Assembly: GCF_003326755.1 (NCBI RefSeq)
Contig: NZ_JPWH01000005.1
Span: 124,001-188,000, forward strand
Source: Thalassospira profundimaris
GTDB taxonomy: Bacteria; Pseudomonadota; Alphaproteobacteria; Rhodospirillales; Thalassospiraceae
DNA: 64,000 nt
Reading direction: 5' to 3'
Shown: piece after piece, positions 8,983 through 17,891 of the stretch
How the letters are laid out: each line of letters opens with the position of its first letter
How positions within the stretch are numbered: the stretch's first letter is position 1
The notes under the pieces: generated by a model
Database searches by the model: none
What the model was told of the DNA's origin: nothing
The model's input: only the letters and a program-made list of their open reading frames with translations
Program-made: the position numbers and the translations under genes

Positions 8983-9912
8983 TCACGCCAAATTACATTG
9001 ATGCGCGGCATGACCGACAGCGCCGATCAGCCGCAGGTGCCGGCTTTTGAAACAATCCACCACCCAGTCACTTGCCAGGACCACCCCCTCGGCCTTGCGC
9101 AAATCGCGATGGACAATCAGCCAGATGTCGGATTCCAATGCCGGAATCGGTTGGGAAACCCGGGTCAGGCGGGGGTCATCATCGCCCAAAAAACACGGCA
9201 GAATGCCCGCCCCGATGCCACTGCACAGGGCCTGTTGCAACATGGGGGTTGTTCCGGCGCGAAACACCGGTTTGGCATCGCCCAGATGGCCCAAAACCCA
9301 ACGCTGGCTGTCATAGAGGTCAAATTCCTCGGCAAAGCAGGCCCAGGGGGCATCGAGAAAAAGACGGTCCCGTGTCATTGCCAGCATGCTGGCGGCCAGG
9401 GCCGGTGCGGCATACACCGCGCAGGCAATCGATCCCAGCTTGCGGGTGATAAAATCCCCCGTCAGGGGCAGGCCGTGGCGCACGGCCACATCCGCCTCGC
9501 GCTTGGTGAGAAGCTGGGTATCATCCGACTGGCGAATTTCGGCAAACAACCCCTGAGGCCGGGTGCCGATTTCGCCCGATAAAAACAGGGCTGACCAAGG
9601 ACTTGCCGTTAGCCGGACCTGGCGGTCGCGCATCCCGGAAAGGGCATCGCCATGTCGGTGAAACGCCAATGCCGCCGTTTCCATTGCTTCGGCACGGGGC
9701 ATCAAATCGCGCCCGGCTTCGGTCAGGCGCAGCCCTTCGGGCAGGCGGTCAAACAATGTAACGGCCAGGCTTTCCTCGAGCGCGGAAAGGTGCCGCCCCA
9801 TGGTTGGCTGGCTCATGCCCATTGCAAGCGAGGCCGCCCGCAGGCTACCCGCACGGGCAATGCCCAGAAACATGCGAATATGGTCCCAATCCGGCATTTT
9901 GGCTGTCAGCAT
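8983..9912 (-). CDS. LysR family transcriptional regulator
   Basis: A 309-residue regulator. The winged helix-turn-helix covers about residues 8-65 (MFLGIARAGSLRAASLAMGM, SQPTMGRHLSALEESL, LFDRLPEGLRLTEAG). A periplasmic-binding-like effector domain follows. The ATG at 9912 has AGGG 5 bases upstream. It is divergent from a DMT exporter gene 242 bases away. Divergent LysR/exporter pairs commonly have the regulator controlling its neighbour, which is the likely arrangement here. The effector is unknown. Confidence 0.88.
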   Translation of the reverse strand: MLTAKMPDWDHIRMFLGIARAGSLRAASLAMGMSQPTMGRHLSALEESLAVTLFDRLPEGLRLTEAGRDLMPRAEAMETAALAFHRHGDALSGMRDRQVRLTASPWSALFLSGEIGTRPQGLFAEIRQSDDTQLLTKREADVAVRHGLPLTGDFITRKLGSIACAVYAAPALAASMLAMTRDRLFLDAPWACFAEEFDLYDSQRWVLGHLGDAKPVFRAGTTPMLQQALCSGIGAGILPCFLGDDDPRLTRVSQPIPALESDIWLIVHRDLRKAEGVVLASDWVVDCFKSRHLRLIGAVGHAAHQCNLA

Positions 9913-10154
9913 TTACCCTGTTCCGATCCCTTATCGAACGATCATCCTCACCCCTGCCCGGCCAGCCACACCACATCGCCGGGCAAAACCCGTCTATACC
10001 CCGAAATACGAAACATCTGTCATAGCCCGCTTTGTGTTGCGGCCTTCCCGAATGGCGATACAAATATGAATAACCCTGCATAAAATTGAAGCATAGATAT
10101 TCATTTTTAAACCTGCAACACTGCAGATGTTCATACAAATTTGAGATTCTTCAT

Positions 10155-11141
10155 ATGCCTGTTTTCATACTGCTTGTGGTCAACATGCTCACATGGGCCT
10201 TATTGCTGGTGGCAAACCGTCTTGCCCTGCTGCAATTCCATGCCGATGCCTATGCCATGACCTGCTGGCAGTTGGCTTTTGGCGGGCTGGCACTGATTGT
10301 TTTGTCGCCGGGACGCAAAATTCCGTGGGGGCAATTTTACCTGCCCCTGAACTGGCTTTATGGCTTTTTGCGGGTATTGACCGGGGTTAGCTGGACAGCG
10401 GCCCTGCTTTATATCTCGTCGCCGCAAAGCGGCATCATGTCGCAAAGTGGCATGCCGCTGGCTGCCCTGGCTGCCGTGTTTTTCCTGGGGCGTCCGCCCC
10501 ATAAAACCGAATGGATCGGCCATGCCCTTTTGCTGACCAGTGTCTTGCTGATGTCCTGGCACTTGCCGGGCGGGTTTTCCAACCCGGCGGTGTGGCTGAT
10601 GCTGGCAAGCAAGATTACATCCATTTCATCCTCCATCGTGGCGGAAAAGCATCCCTATAATCAGGTGCGTGACAGTTGGGCGCATTTGCGCTTTACCGGC
10701 GTTTTATTGCTGATCACATCGGCCATTTTCCTGGTTTTCCCGCCGCTGATCGGCCTTGTCCTGCCGTTCGAGATGCCCTTTTTGTCACTGGAAAACTTCT
10801 TTGGCTGGCCCACCCTGATTTCGGGCTTTCTTGTTGGCGTTCTGTTTCGGGGTCCGGCAATGGTGCTGACCCTGCGCTCGATCAAGCTGGCCGGGGTTGA
10901 AACCTATTTTCTCGCGGCAAGTTCGCTGACCTTTATCCTGATGGGGATCGAATTTATTACCGCGCGCTTCACCACCGTGCCGACACCGGAACCCGACGGA
11001 ATTTTCTGGATCTGCGCGGCCTTTATGACGGGTGGAATTATCACCATTACCCTAAGCCGCCGTTACGCCCACCAAAAACGTGCCGCCAGCACGTCGTCAC
11101 AAAAGCTAACACCCGCTGCGGCCTGCGCGGCACAAAAATAG
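10155..11141 (+). CDS. DMT superfamily (EamA-type) transporter
   Basis: A 328-residue membrane protein with about ten hydrophobic helices arranged as two EamA-like halves, probably exporting a small metabolite. Helix 1 begins VFILLVVNMLTWALLLVANR. The loop SPQSGIMSQSGMPLAALAAVF sits where EamA proteins carry their conserved helix-3/4 segment. The tail is hydrophilic. The ATG at 10155 was preferred over an upstream one at 10086, because the extra 23 residues are hydrophilic and Cys-rich and do not belong to a transporter start. The Shine-Dalgarno is weak. It is divergent from the LysR gene. Confidence 0.8.
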   Translation: MPVFILLVVNMLTWALLLVANRLALLQFHADAYAMTCWQLAFGGLALIVLSPGRKIPWGQFYLPLNWLYGFLRVLTGVSWTAALLYISSPQSGIMSQSGMPLAALAAVFFLGRPPHKTEWIGHALLLTSVLLMSWHLPGGFSNPAVWLMLASKITSISSSIVAEKHPYNQVRDSWAHLRFTGVLLLITSAIFLVFPPLIGLVLPFEMPFLSLENFFGWPTLISGFLVGVLFRGPAMVLTLRSIKLAGVETYFLAASSLTFILMGIEFITARFTTVPTPEPDGIFWICAAFMTGGIITITLSRRYAHQKRAASTSSQKLTPAAACAAQK

Positions 11142-11238
11142 ACTTTTCGCCCTCCCCCGCCCCACCGGACAGACGGCGCCAGTTTATGCTGGCGTCGTTT
11201 GTTCGTTTTGGACGGGTTCGGAGTCCATAAAACCAAAA

Positions 11239-11267
11239 CCCCCGAACGGCACAGGGCCATTCGGGGG
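11239..11267 (-). terminator. Terminator of the emrAB operon
   Basis: An 11-bp stem CCCCCGAACGG/CCATTCGGGGG with one mismatch and a 7-base loop. On the minus strand it is followed by TTTTGGTTTT. It lies about 95 bases after the emrB stop. Confidence 0.8.
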
Positions 11268-11360
11268 CGGCAAACCGCGCAGGCGGGGTCGGGGGACGGG
11301 GAACATGCGCGGTTTTCACAGGGGCACATCAAAAAAGAAATTCGACCTGCCCGGTTCGGG

Positions 11361-12998
11361 TTAATGGGCGGGGGCTGCGGCCCCCGGTGTTTCGGGTTTC
11401 TTTGCCAGGGGCAGCAAAATCAGGGCAATCACAAAGGCTGCCGCCATTACCAGATGCACATCGTTAAAGGCGATCATGGTCGATTCCCGCATGATAATAT
11501 TGCCAATCGACTTCATGGCCGCCGTGGCCGGTTCGGCGATCCCCATCGCATCATAGCGTGCGGTTAAGGTATGCAAGTATTTCTGATACATCGGATTGGC
11601 CGGGTTGATATATTCCGCCAGATGAGCCCAGTGCAGGTCAGAGCGGTTATCAAGCAGCGTATTGATACAGGCCAAACCAATCGCCCCACCAAGGTTACGT
11701 GTGAGGTTAAACAGACCCGAGGCATTTTTGATTTTGTCATGCGGCAGCGTCCCAAGGGCAAGGTTGGTAATGGGCAACATGCAAAACATCAGGGCAAAAC
11801 CACGTAACGCCTGGGGAACAAGCAATTCGTCAAAGCCAAGCTGGCTGTTTTGAAAACCGTTCAACCCGACCCCCACCGCAAACAGTGCCAAACCGAACCC
11901 CAGCAACACACGCGGCGGCAAAACCTTCATCAAACGCCCGGCTATCGGTGCGGAAAGAAACTGACATATCCCGGTAACGGCCATGATGGTGCCAATTTGC
12001 AAACTATCGAACCCGCGCACCCGGGCCAGTTCAAGCGGCAAAATATAGACACTGCCATAAAGCCCGATGCCGAGCGTGAAGCTGAAGATGCAGCCCATCG
12101 AAAAGTTGCGATCGGAAAAAGATGTCAGATCGACAATAGGCTTTTCATAGGTAAACATCCGCCATAAAAAATAGAACCCAGACAGCGCGCAAATCACCGC
12201 GCCGTAGGCAATCGCCTGATCATCGAACCAGTCATTGCGCGGCCCTTCATCAAGCACATATTCCAGACTGCCCAGAAACACCGCCATCGCCACCAGACCT
12301 TCAAAGTCAAATCCCTTCAGGAGCGACCGGTCGCCCTTGTCGATATGCAGGGTCATGGCAACAATCGCGCCGACAATAAAACCGGGCACCACATTGATTA
12401 AAAACAGCCAGTGCCAGGACAGCGACTGGGTCAGATAGCCGCCCAGTGTCGGCCCGACAGTAGGTGCCATTGTCGCAATCAGGCCGATCATGACACTGGC
12501 CCCGTTTTGCCGCGATTTAGGGAAGATAATATAAGTGGTGGCAAAAACCGTGGGGATCATCGCCCCGCCCAGGAATCCCTGAAGGGCACGAAACAGGATC
12601 ATGCTGTTGATCGACCAGGCCATCGCGCTAAAGACGCTCATGATCGTGAAACCGGCCGCCGAGAGCACAAACAGCCAGCGCGTCGAGATCAGACGCGAGA
12701 GAAAGCCCGAGAGCGGGATCATCACGACTTCAGCAATCAGATAGGAGGTCTGTACCCAGCCAATTTCATCGGGGCTGGCGGAAAGACCGGCCTGAATATC
12801 CTCCAGCGAGCTGGCAACGATCTGAATATCAAGGATCGCCATAAACATGCCGATCACCATCGCGATCCAGCCGATAAAGTGCAGCGGATCAACGTGATCA
12901 GGGCCATTTACCGGGTTTGCGGCGGCCTTGGCGGTTGCCGTGGCGGCCGAACCGTTTTCAGCACCGTCCTTGCGCGAATTCTGGCTGCCACTTGCCAT
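11361..12998 (-). CDS. emrB: EmrB/QacA-type MFS multidrug efflux pump (DHA2)
   Basis: A 545-residue inner-membrane proton-driven pump with about 14 helices after a Ser/Ala/Asn-rich cytoplasmic tail of about 40 residues. FMAILDIQIVASSLEDIQAG in helix 1 and the motif C-like MAPTVGPTLGGYLTQSLSWHW are hallmarks of EmrB. It works with the EmrA adaptor encoded just upstream, and an outer-membrane TolC-type channel that is not in the window. Stop and start overlap as TAATG, so translation is coupled to emrA. The operon is repressed in all likelihood by the divergent TetR protein. Confidence 0.92.
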   Translation of the reverse strand: MASGSQNSRKDGAENGSAATATAKAAANPVNGPDHVDPLHFIGWIAMVIGMFMAILDIQIVASSLEDIQAGLSASPDEIGWVQTSYLIAEVVMIPLSGFLSRLISTRWLFVLSAAGFTIMSVFSAMAWSINSMILFRALQGFLGGAMIPTVFATTYIIFPKSRQNGASVMIGLIATMAPTVGPTLGGYLTQSLSWHWLFLINVVPGFIVGAIVAMTLHIDKGDRSLLKGFDFEGLVAMAVFLGSLEYVLDEGPRNDWFDDQAIAYGAVICALSGFYFLWRMFTYEKPIVDLTSFSDRNFSMGCIFSFTLGIGLYGSVYILPLELARVRGFDSLQIGTIMAVTGICQFLSAPIAGRLMKVLPPRVLLGFGLALFAVGVGLNGFQNSQLGFDELLVPQALRGFALMFCMLPITNLALGTLPHDKIKNASGLFNLTRNLGGAIGLACINTLLDNRSDLHWAHLAEYINPANPMYQKYLHTLTARYDAMGIAEPATAAMKSIGNIIMRESTMIAFNDVHLVMAAAFVIALILLPLAKKPETPGAAAPAH

Positions 12999-14113
12999 TA
13001 TTGCAGCTCCGATACATCGCGGATCCGGGCTTGATCCGGGGCAAGACCGGTACCGGCGGCGTGCATGTCACCCGACGCATCGCGCACATCCACATCCACC
13101 ACCACCGACAGGCCAGGGCGCAGGGCATTGGCAACCGGGCTGGGATCCAGCTTGATACGAACCGGCACACGCTGGGTGATTTTAGTGAAATTCCCGGTGG
13201 CGTTTTCCGGCGGCAGCAGGCTGAATTGCGCGCCTGTTCCGGGTGCAAAACTGTCGATCACGCCGGTAATTTCACTATCGGGAAAGGCATCCACCTCCAG
13301 CGTCACCTTCTGCCCCGGTGCCATGTGGCCAATTTGCGTTTCCTTGAAATTGGCCACCGCATAAACCCCGGGCAACGGTACCAGAACAGCCAGTTGCTGA
13401 CCGGGCTGCACCAACGCACCAAGCTGAACCGACCGATTGCCAATCACACCATCAAAGGGCGCATAAAGTTTGGTATCATCCAGCGACTGCTGGGCAAGGT
13501 CGAGATCAGCCCGGGCTTCCGAGACACTGCGTTCGGTTTCGACCTTCTGTGCCTTTAGCACTTCAAGCTGGCCTTTTTGAACCGCAAGGGTTGCCTTTGC
13601 GGCATTAACCTGGGCGATGGCCTTGTTGCGGTCGGCCACGGCGTAATCATATTTCTGGCGGCTGGCAGCCCCCTTTTTGACCAGATCCTTATACCGCTCG
13701 AAATCCTCGGTGGTTCTGCTCAGGTCAACCTCGGCAATGGCAACATTGGCCTGTGCCTGATCAATCGAGGCCTGTTGCAGATCGATCTGCTTGTCGACCG
13801 TATCCACTGCCGCAACACGGGATTCCAGTGCCGCTTTGGCCTGGTCATATTTGGCCTGGTAATCGGCATCATTGATCACCATCAGAAGATCGCCTTTCTT
13901 GACAGGCTGGTTATCTTCGACCAGCAGGCGATCAATATAGCCCGACACCTTTGGCGAAAGCGCCACCTGGTCAGCATGGAGATAGGCGTTGTCGGTTTCT
14001 TCGTGAAAACGGCCTTCTGTTACCCAGTAGAAACCGTAATACGCACCACCTGCAATTGCCGCCAGAGCAATCACCGGCAGCAGAATTTTTTTCACACTCA
14101 TTTGTGGCTTCAT
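12998..14113 (-). CDS. emrA: EmrA/HlyD-type membrane fusion protein
   Basis: A 371-residue periplasmic adaptor joining the pump to an outer-membrane channel. It has a membrane anchor at about residues 9-30, then the lipoyl/barrel-sandwich start EETDNAYLHADQVALSPKVS. A long coiled-coil hairpin covers about 95-205 (rich in Ala, Gln, Asp, Lys; KAALESRVAAVDTVDKQIDL). The second lipoyl half is DDTKLYAPFDGVIGNRSVQ and the beta-barrel follows. First gene of the emrAB operon. The promoter region carries two dyad operators within 55 bases of its ATG. Confidence 0.92.
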   Translation of the reverse strand: MKPQMSVKKILLPVIALAAIAGGAYYGFYWVTEGRFHEETDNAYLHADQVALSPKVSGYIDRLLVEDNQPVKKGDLLMVINDADYQAKYDQAKAALESRVAAVDTVDKQIDLQQASIDQAQANVAIAEVDLSRTTEDFERYKDLVKKGAASRQKYDYAVADRNKAIAQVNAAKATLAVQKGQLEVLKAQKVETERSVSEARADLDLAQQSLDDTKLYAPFDGVIGNRSVQLGALVQPGQQLAVLVPLPGVYAVANFKETQIGHMAPGQKVTLEVDAFPDSEITGVIDSFAPGTGAQFSLLPPENATGNFTKITQRVPVRIKLDPSPVANALRPGLSVVVDVDVRDASGDMHAAGTGLAPDQARIRDVSELQ

Positions 14114-14120
14114 TCCTTTT

Positions 14121-14136
14121 GGTATTGATCAGTACC
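14121..14136. promoter_or_regulatory. Operator 1 of the emrAB/tetR divergent promoter
   Basis: GGTATTGATCAGTACC is a 16-bp dyad with a single mismatched pair. It shares the GGTA..TACC ends with the second site 30 bp downstream. It lies 8 bases upstream of the emrA start. A TetR dimer site is the likely role. Confidence 0.7.
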
Positions 14137-14150
14137 ATTTCGTGCAATAT

Positions 14151-14166
14151 GGTACCAGCCAGTACC
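14151..14166. promoter_or_regulatory. Operator 2 of the emrAB/tetR divergent promoter
   Basis: GGTACCAGCCAGTACC is a 16-bp near-palindrome with the same outer GGTAC/GTACC arms as operator 1. The two centres are exactly 30 bp apart, close to three helical turns, so two dimers would sit on one face of the DNA. Confidence 0.65.
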
Positions 14167-14207
14167 TTTGGTCAAGTTCTAAATTGACCCAGAAATGGAA
14201 TTGCACC

Positions 14208-14861
14208 TTGTCCCAAACAAAGAAAATTGATCCCCGTACCGAAAAACGGCGCGAAGCGATCATAGAAGCCGCCCGCGAGCTTTTTTGCGAACATGGCCTG
14301 TCTGGCACGACACTGGAAATGATCACCGCCGAAGCAGGGGGATCGCGACGCACCATCTATGAACTTTTTGGCAACAAGGACGGCGTGTTTGAAGCCGTGA
14401 TTCGCAATTGTACCGGGCGCGTGACCGGCGTGATGCGGGATTTGCCCTTGTCGGAAAAGCCGCTACGCGACACGCTGATCGAGTTTGGCGAGAAGCTGAT
14501 GACCGTTCTGACCCAAACCGACACGCTGCGTTACATGCGCATGTTTCTGGCCGAGGTTTCGCGCTTTCCGCATTTGGGACGTGTTTTTTATGAAAGCGGC
14601 CTGATGACCGGGCGCCGCCTGCTGAAAGAATATTTCGAGCAACAGATCAAACTTGGTCATTTCCCCGATCAGGACCCGGAACAGGCCGCCCGTTTTCTGG
14701 TCTGTCTGATCAAGTCCGATTACGACATCCGCCAGCTTTCCCTGGTGGGTTGGGAACCACGCACCGGCGATTTAAGCGAACATGTCACCCTTGCCGTCGA
14801 TATGTTTCTGGCCGGTTACGGCCTGGGCAAACCGATTACCGAACGTGACGCCCCGGCTTAA
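14208..14861 (+). CDS. TetR family repressor divergent from emrAB
   Basis: A TetR regulator of about 217 residues. The helix-turn-helix follows at once: RREAIIEAARELFCEHGLSG, then MITAEAGGSRRTIYELFGNK. A helical effector domain completes it. The frame stays open to an ATG at 14142, but that codon lies between the two operator dyads and has no Shine-Dalgarno. I prefer the TTG at 14208, which gives the normal TetR N-terminus; a TTG at 14184 is also possible. Start confidence is low. It most likely represses emrAB and itself. Confidence 0.82.
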   Translation: MSQTKKIDPRTEKRREAIIEAARELFCEHGLSGTTLEMITAEAGGSRRTIYELFGNKDGVFEAVIRNCTGRVTGVMRDLPLSEKPLRDTLIEFGEKLMTVLTQTDTLRYMRMFLAEVSRFPHLGRVFYESGLMTGRRLLKEYFEQQIKLGHFPDQDPEQAARFLVCLIKSDYDIRQLSLVGWEPRTGDLSEHVTLAVDMFLAGYGLGKPITERDAPA

Positions 14862-14979
14862 CCTGCCCGGACTGGCTTTCCAAGATTTCGCAACCGCCCG
14901 ATCGGTGGCAATAACGGCGATTTTTGAGGCTGTAGACTATTTGATGAATTATCTTGCGCACGAAGTTGCGCGAGCCTAT

Positions 14980-15007
14980 TTGATTTTGCGGTCGCATCCT
15001 GTATGTT
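14980..15007 (+). promoter_or_regulatory. icd: Possible sigma-70 promoter of icd
   Basis: TTGATT and TATGTT are separated by 16 bases, about 110 bases before the icd start. Downstream, at 15053-15071, TTTGAC and GTCAAA form an inverted repeat with a 7-base spacer that could be a regulator site. Both are read from sequence only. Confidence 0.3.
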
Positions 15008-15117
15008 GCGATCTCCCGACGCGGCCAGGGCGCTCCCTCGCGCGCCGGATAGTTTGACCCACCTTGTCAAATGGCAGCCGCGCTGATATCTGGCAGCGGC
15101 CAGAAAGGGAGTATTTT

Positions 15118-16335
15118 ATGAGCAAGATTCAAGTGAAGAACCCGGTCGTCGAACTTGACGGCGACGAAATGACCCGCATCATCTGGGACTTCATCAAAAA
15201 CAAACTGATCCTGCCCTATCTCGACATTGATCTGAAATATTATGATCTGTCGGTTCAAAAACGTGACGAAACCAACGACCAGATCACCATTGATGCCGCA
15301 AATGCCATCAAGGAACATCGCGTTGGTGTCAAATGCGCCACCATCACCCCCGATGAACAGCGCGTTGAGGAATTCAGCCTGAAAAAAATGTGGAAGTCGC
15401 CGAACGGCACCATCCGCAACATCATTGGCGGTACCGTTTTCCGTCAGCCGATCATTTGCTCGAACGTGCCGCGCCTGGTTCCGGGCTGGACCCAGCCGAT
15501 CGTGATTGGCCGTCATGCCTTTGGTGACCAGTACCGTGCGACCGATTTCAAGGTTCCCGGTGCAGGCAAGCTGACCATCAAATTCCAGCCGGCCGACGGT
15601 GGCGAGCCGATCGAACATGAAGTGTTCGATTTCCCGTCTTCGGGTGTCGCCATGTCGATGTACAACCTTGATGACAGCATCAAGGGCTTTGCGCGCGCCT
15701 GCATGAACTATGGACTGTCGCTGGGCTGGCCGGTTTACCTGTCGACCAAAAACACCATCATGAAAGCCTATGATGGCCGTTTCAAAGACCTGTTCCAGGA
15801 AGTTTTCGACGAAGAATTCGCCGACAAGTTCAAAGAAGCCGGCATCACCTATGAACACCGCCTGATCGACGACATGGTCGCCTGTGCCATGAAGTGGAAT
15901 GGTGGTTTCGTTTGGGCCTGCAAAAACTATGACGGCGACGTTCAGTCTGACACCGTGGCACAGGGCTTTGGCTCGCTGGGTCTGATGACCTCGGTTCTGA
16001 TGACGCCGGACGGGCAGACCGTTGAAGCCGAAGCCGCACACGGCACCGTCACCCGCCACTACCGTCAGCACCAGCAGGGCAAAGAAACCTCGACCAACCC
16101 GATTGCGTCGATCTTTGCCTGGACGCAAGGGTTGAAATATCGTGGCGAATTCGACGGCACCCCGGAAGTGGTGAAATTTGCTGAAACTCTTGAAAAAGTC
16201 TGCGTTGACACTGTCGAAGCCGGCTTCATGACCAAGGACCTGGCATTGCTGATCGGCCCGAACCAGAAATGGCTGACCACCAACCAGTTCCTCGACAAAC
16301 TTGACGAAGGCCTGAAAACCGCAATGGGCATGTAA
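15118..16335 (+). CDS. icd: NADP-dependent isocitrate dehydrogenase
   Basis: TCA-cycle enzyme that oxidatively decarboxylates isocitrate to 2-oxoglutarate and makes NADPH. The 405-residue dimeric form is the eukaryote-like type common in alphaproteobacteria. It reads [18 protein letters not shown] at the start, [20 protein letters not shown] for substrate binding, YKLDDMVAC-like [20 protein letters not shown] for metal and substrate, and [20 protein letters not shown] for the adenine/NADP site. The ATG at 15118 follows AAAGGGAG; an upstream in-frame ATG adds 18 residues that the family lacks. Codon use is strongly biased, as expected of a highly expressed gene. Confidence 0.97.
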   Translation: MSKIQVKNPVVELDGDEMTRIIWDFIKNKLILPYLDIDLKYYDLSVQKRDETNDQITIDAANAIKEHRVGVKCATITPDEQRVEEFSLKKMWKSPNGTIRNIIGGTVFRQPIICSNVPRLVPGWTQPIVIGRHAFGDQYRATDFKVPGAGKLTIKFQPADGGEPIEHEVFDFPSSGVAMSMYNLDDSIKGFARACMNYGLSLGWPVYLSTKNTIMKAYDGRFKDLFQEVFDEEFADKFKEAGITYEHRLIDDMVACAMKWNGGFVWACKNYDGDVQSDTVAQGFGSLGLMTSVLMTPDGQTVEAEAAHGTVTRHYRQHQQGKETSTNPIASIFAWTQGLKYRGEFDGTPEVVKFAETLEKVCVDTVEAGFMTKDLALLIGPNQKWLTTNQFLDKLDEGLKTAMGM

Positions 16336-16367
16336 TCGCCCGGCAGTTTTGCCTTTAAAAATACGAA

Positions 16368-16399
16368 CCCCGCCAGATTTTGTTCTGGCGGGGTTTTGT
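16368..16399 (+). terminator. Terminator of icd
   Basis: Perfect 10-bp stem CCCCGCCAGA/TCTGGCGGGG with a 6-base loop, followed by TTTTGTTTTG. Confidence 0.92.
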
Positions 16400-16455
16400 T
16401 TTGCCGACATCGGATCGCGAGACAGCATCCGCGGCAAGGACCGAACAAAAAAGAA

Positions 16456-16479
16456 CCCCGCCAGCAAAGACTGGCGGGG
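16456..16479 (-). terminator. Terminator of the exported unknown protein gene
   Basis: Stem CCCCGCCAG/CTGGCGGGG with a 6-base loop. On the minus strand it is followed by TTCTTTTTTG. Its stem is the same sequence as the icd terminator 88 bases away. Confidence 0.85.
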
Positions 16480-16546
16480 TGTTAGTTTGCACGTGTCCCA
16501 ACGAGCGGCAGGGCTCAGAAACGACAGAATCAAACGTTTCGAGCCA

Positions 16547-17203
16547 TCAGGTGCCGCTGGTCCCGGTCGTGCTTCCCGTGACACCTTGTGCGCCTTTCGG
16601 CGCGGTACTGTCGGGGCAATTCCCGCCAGCACATAATTCCGTTGCTGCTTCATTCGCCGCAATATTGCGGTTTTGACCGGTTTTTTCCGGCGATGAAGGC
16701 CAGCCTTCCTTAATAAACTTCCGTTCCTGTTCCAGTCCGATATACGACCCGGCCGGTGCGCCAAACATGTGCCTGATAACACCGGGCAAATCCCCCGCCA
16801 TGTCCGGAATATCGCGAATACCGGGCGGCAGATCGCGCGTTGCGCGTGCGCCCTGATCCCGAGTTGCACTTCCGGCCAGCCCTTTTGCCACCGTGTTATT
16901 TTTCGGCAATGAGCCCTTGTCTGGCGCACCAACCGTGTCGTCCCCATGAGGAGACGGGCCGGATACGGGTATTCCCGCAGCAGGCCAATACGTTTTACCC
17001 TGCCCCGATACAGCCCCCGCGGCACCGGATGGTAGAGTTATGTCCAAAATCTTTGCCGATCTGTCCGTCGCGCTGAAAAAAGGCCAGAAGCCATCCCGCG
17101 CCGTATGGGCCGACAAAGGCGTAACCGCCAAAACAATTATTGCGACACCGCCAATCGCGGCAGGCAACAACCATCGAAGCAGCACCATCTGTCCCTGGGA
17201 CAT
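16547..17203 (-). CDS. Exported or membrane-anchored protein of unknown function
   Basis: A 218-residue protein. Residues 9-31 form a hydrophobic segment ending PLSAHTA that could be a signal peptide or anchor. The rest is low-complexity and rich in Gly, Ala, Pro, Thr and Asp. One structured-looking stretch is RHMFGAPAGSYIGLEQERKF (about 146-165), and two cysteines sit close together in ELCAGGNCPD near the end. I do not recognise a family. It is divergent from the ECF sigma gene 150 bases away and could be in the same stress response, but nothing in the sequence proves that. Confidence 0.6.
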   Translation of the reverse strand: MSQGQMVLLRWLLPAAIGGVAIIVLAVTPLSAHTARDGFWPFFSATDRSAKILDITLPSGAAGAVSGQGKTYWPAAGIPVSGPSPHGDDTVGAPDKGSLPKNNTVAKGLAGSATRDQGARATRDLPPGIRDIPDMAGDLPGVIRHMFGAPAGSYIGLEQERKFIKEGWPSSPEKTGQNRNIAANEAATELCAGGNCPDSTAPKGAQGVTGSTTGTSGT

Positions 17204-17354
17204 CCGCGTTCTCCCGATGCGAAACCCCGTTTTTGTCTGCTTTCAGGGGAACAACGTTTACGTTGCCCTATTTCTTCCAAAAACTTTTTAAAAAATATGC
17301 GGAATAAAAATTCGCCCCTACACGTTGTCCCTTCACACGACTTATCTGGATGCC

Positions 17355-17891
17355 ATGCAGACACATAGGTTCGACCCGGCCCTTCGCGACGAAATGTCCC
17401 GTTTGCTGCCCCGCATACTTCGTTTTGCCCGGTCCCTGACCCGCGATAGCGCGGCGGCAGAAGACCTGGTGCAAAACGCCTATATCAAGGCTGTTGAAAG
17501 CCTGGCACAATTTACACCTGGCACGCGCCTGGATAGCTGGATGTTCAAAATTGTGCAAAACACCTGGATTGACGAAAAGCGGCGCGCACAACGCAACGGC
17601 AATGTCATATCGTTGCAGGATGCCCGCGACGCCGGAATGCCAATACAGGGCCACGGGGGCAGTGACCGCGTTTTTTTACGTGCTGCCCTGGCCCAACTGC
17701 CTGCGGACCAGCGATCCGCACTGACACTGGTTTTGATTGAAGGATACAGCTACCGCGAAGCTGCCGAGATATTAAAGGTGCCCGATGGCACAGTAATGAG
17801 CCGCGTTGCCCGCGCCCGCCGTGCGCTGATTGATTTACATGACGCCGACCATTCTGTACCACCGCACGAGATTAAACGGGGGATTCCATGA
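17355..17891 (+). CDS. ECF-type RNA polymerase sigma factor
   Basis: A sigma factor of about 178 residues with the two core ECF regions: sigma-2 (about 15-80, RFARSLTRDSAAAEDLVQNA, then DSWMFKIVQNTWIDEKRR) and sigma-4 (about 108-162, LPADQRSALTLVLIEGYSYR, then VPDGTVMSRVARARRAL). The ATG at 17355 was chosen over a TTG 10 codons upstream because it starts just before the family's N-terminal helix. It overlaps the next gene by 4 bases (ATGA), so sigma and anti-sigma are made together. The inducing signal is unknown. Confidence 0.92.
   Translation: MQTHRFDPALRDEMSRLLPRILRFARSLTRDSAAAEDLVQNAYIKAVESLAQFTPGTRLDSWMFKIVQNTWIDEKRRAQRNGNVISLQDARDAGMPIQGHGGSDRVFLRAALAQLPADQRSALTLVLIEGYSYREAAEILKVPDGTVMSRVARARRALIDLHDADHSVPPHEIKRGIP

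Noticed and set aside
15067..17025. 652-codon open frame on the strand opposite icd
   Set aside because: It is a shadow of the strongly biased icd codons; it has no domain and would cross two terminators.
17246..17268. GGGGAAC plus ACGTTTACGTT as an autoregulated ECF promoter of the sigma gene
   Set aside because: The GGAAC and CGTT elements are far too close together for any known ECF promoter spacing.
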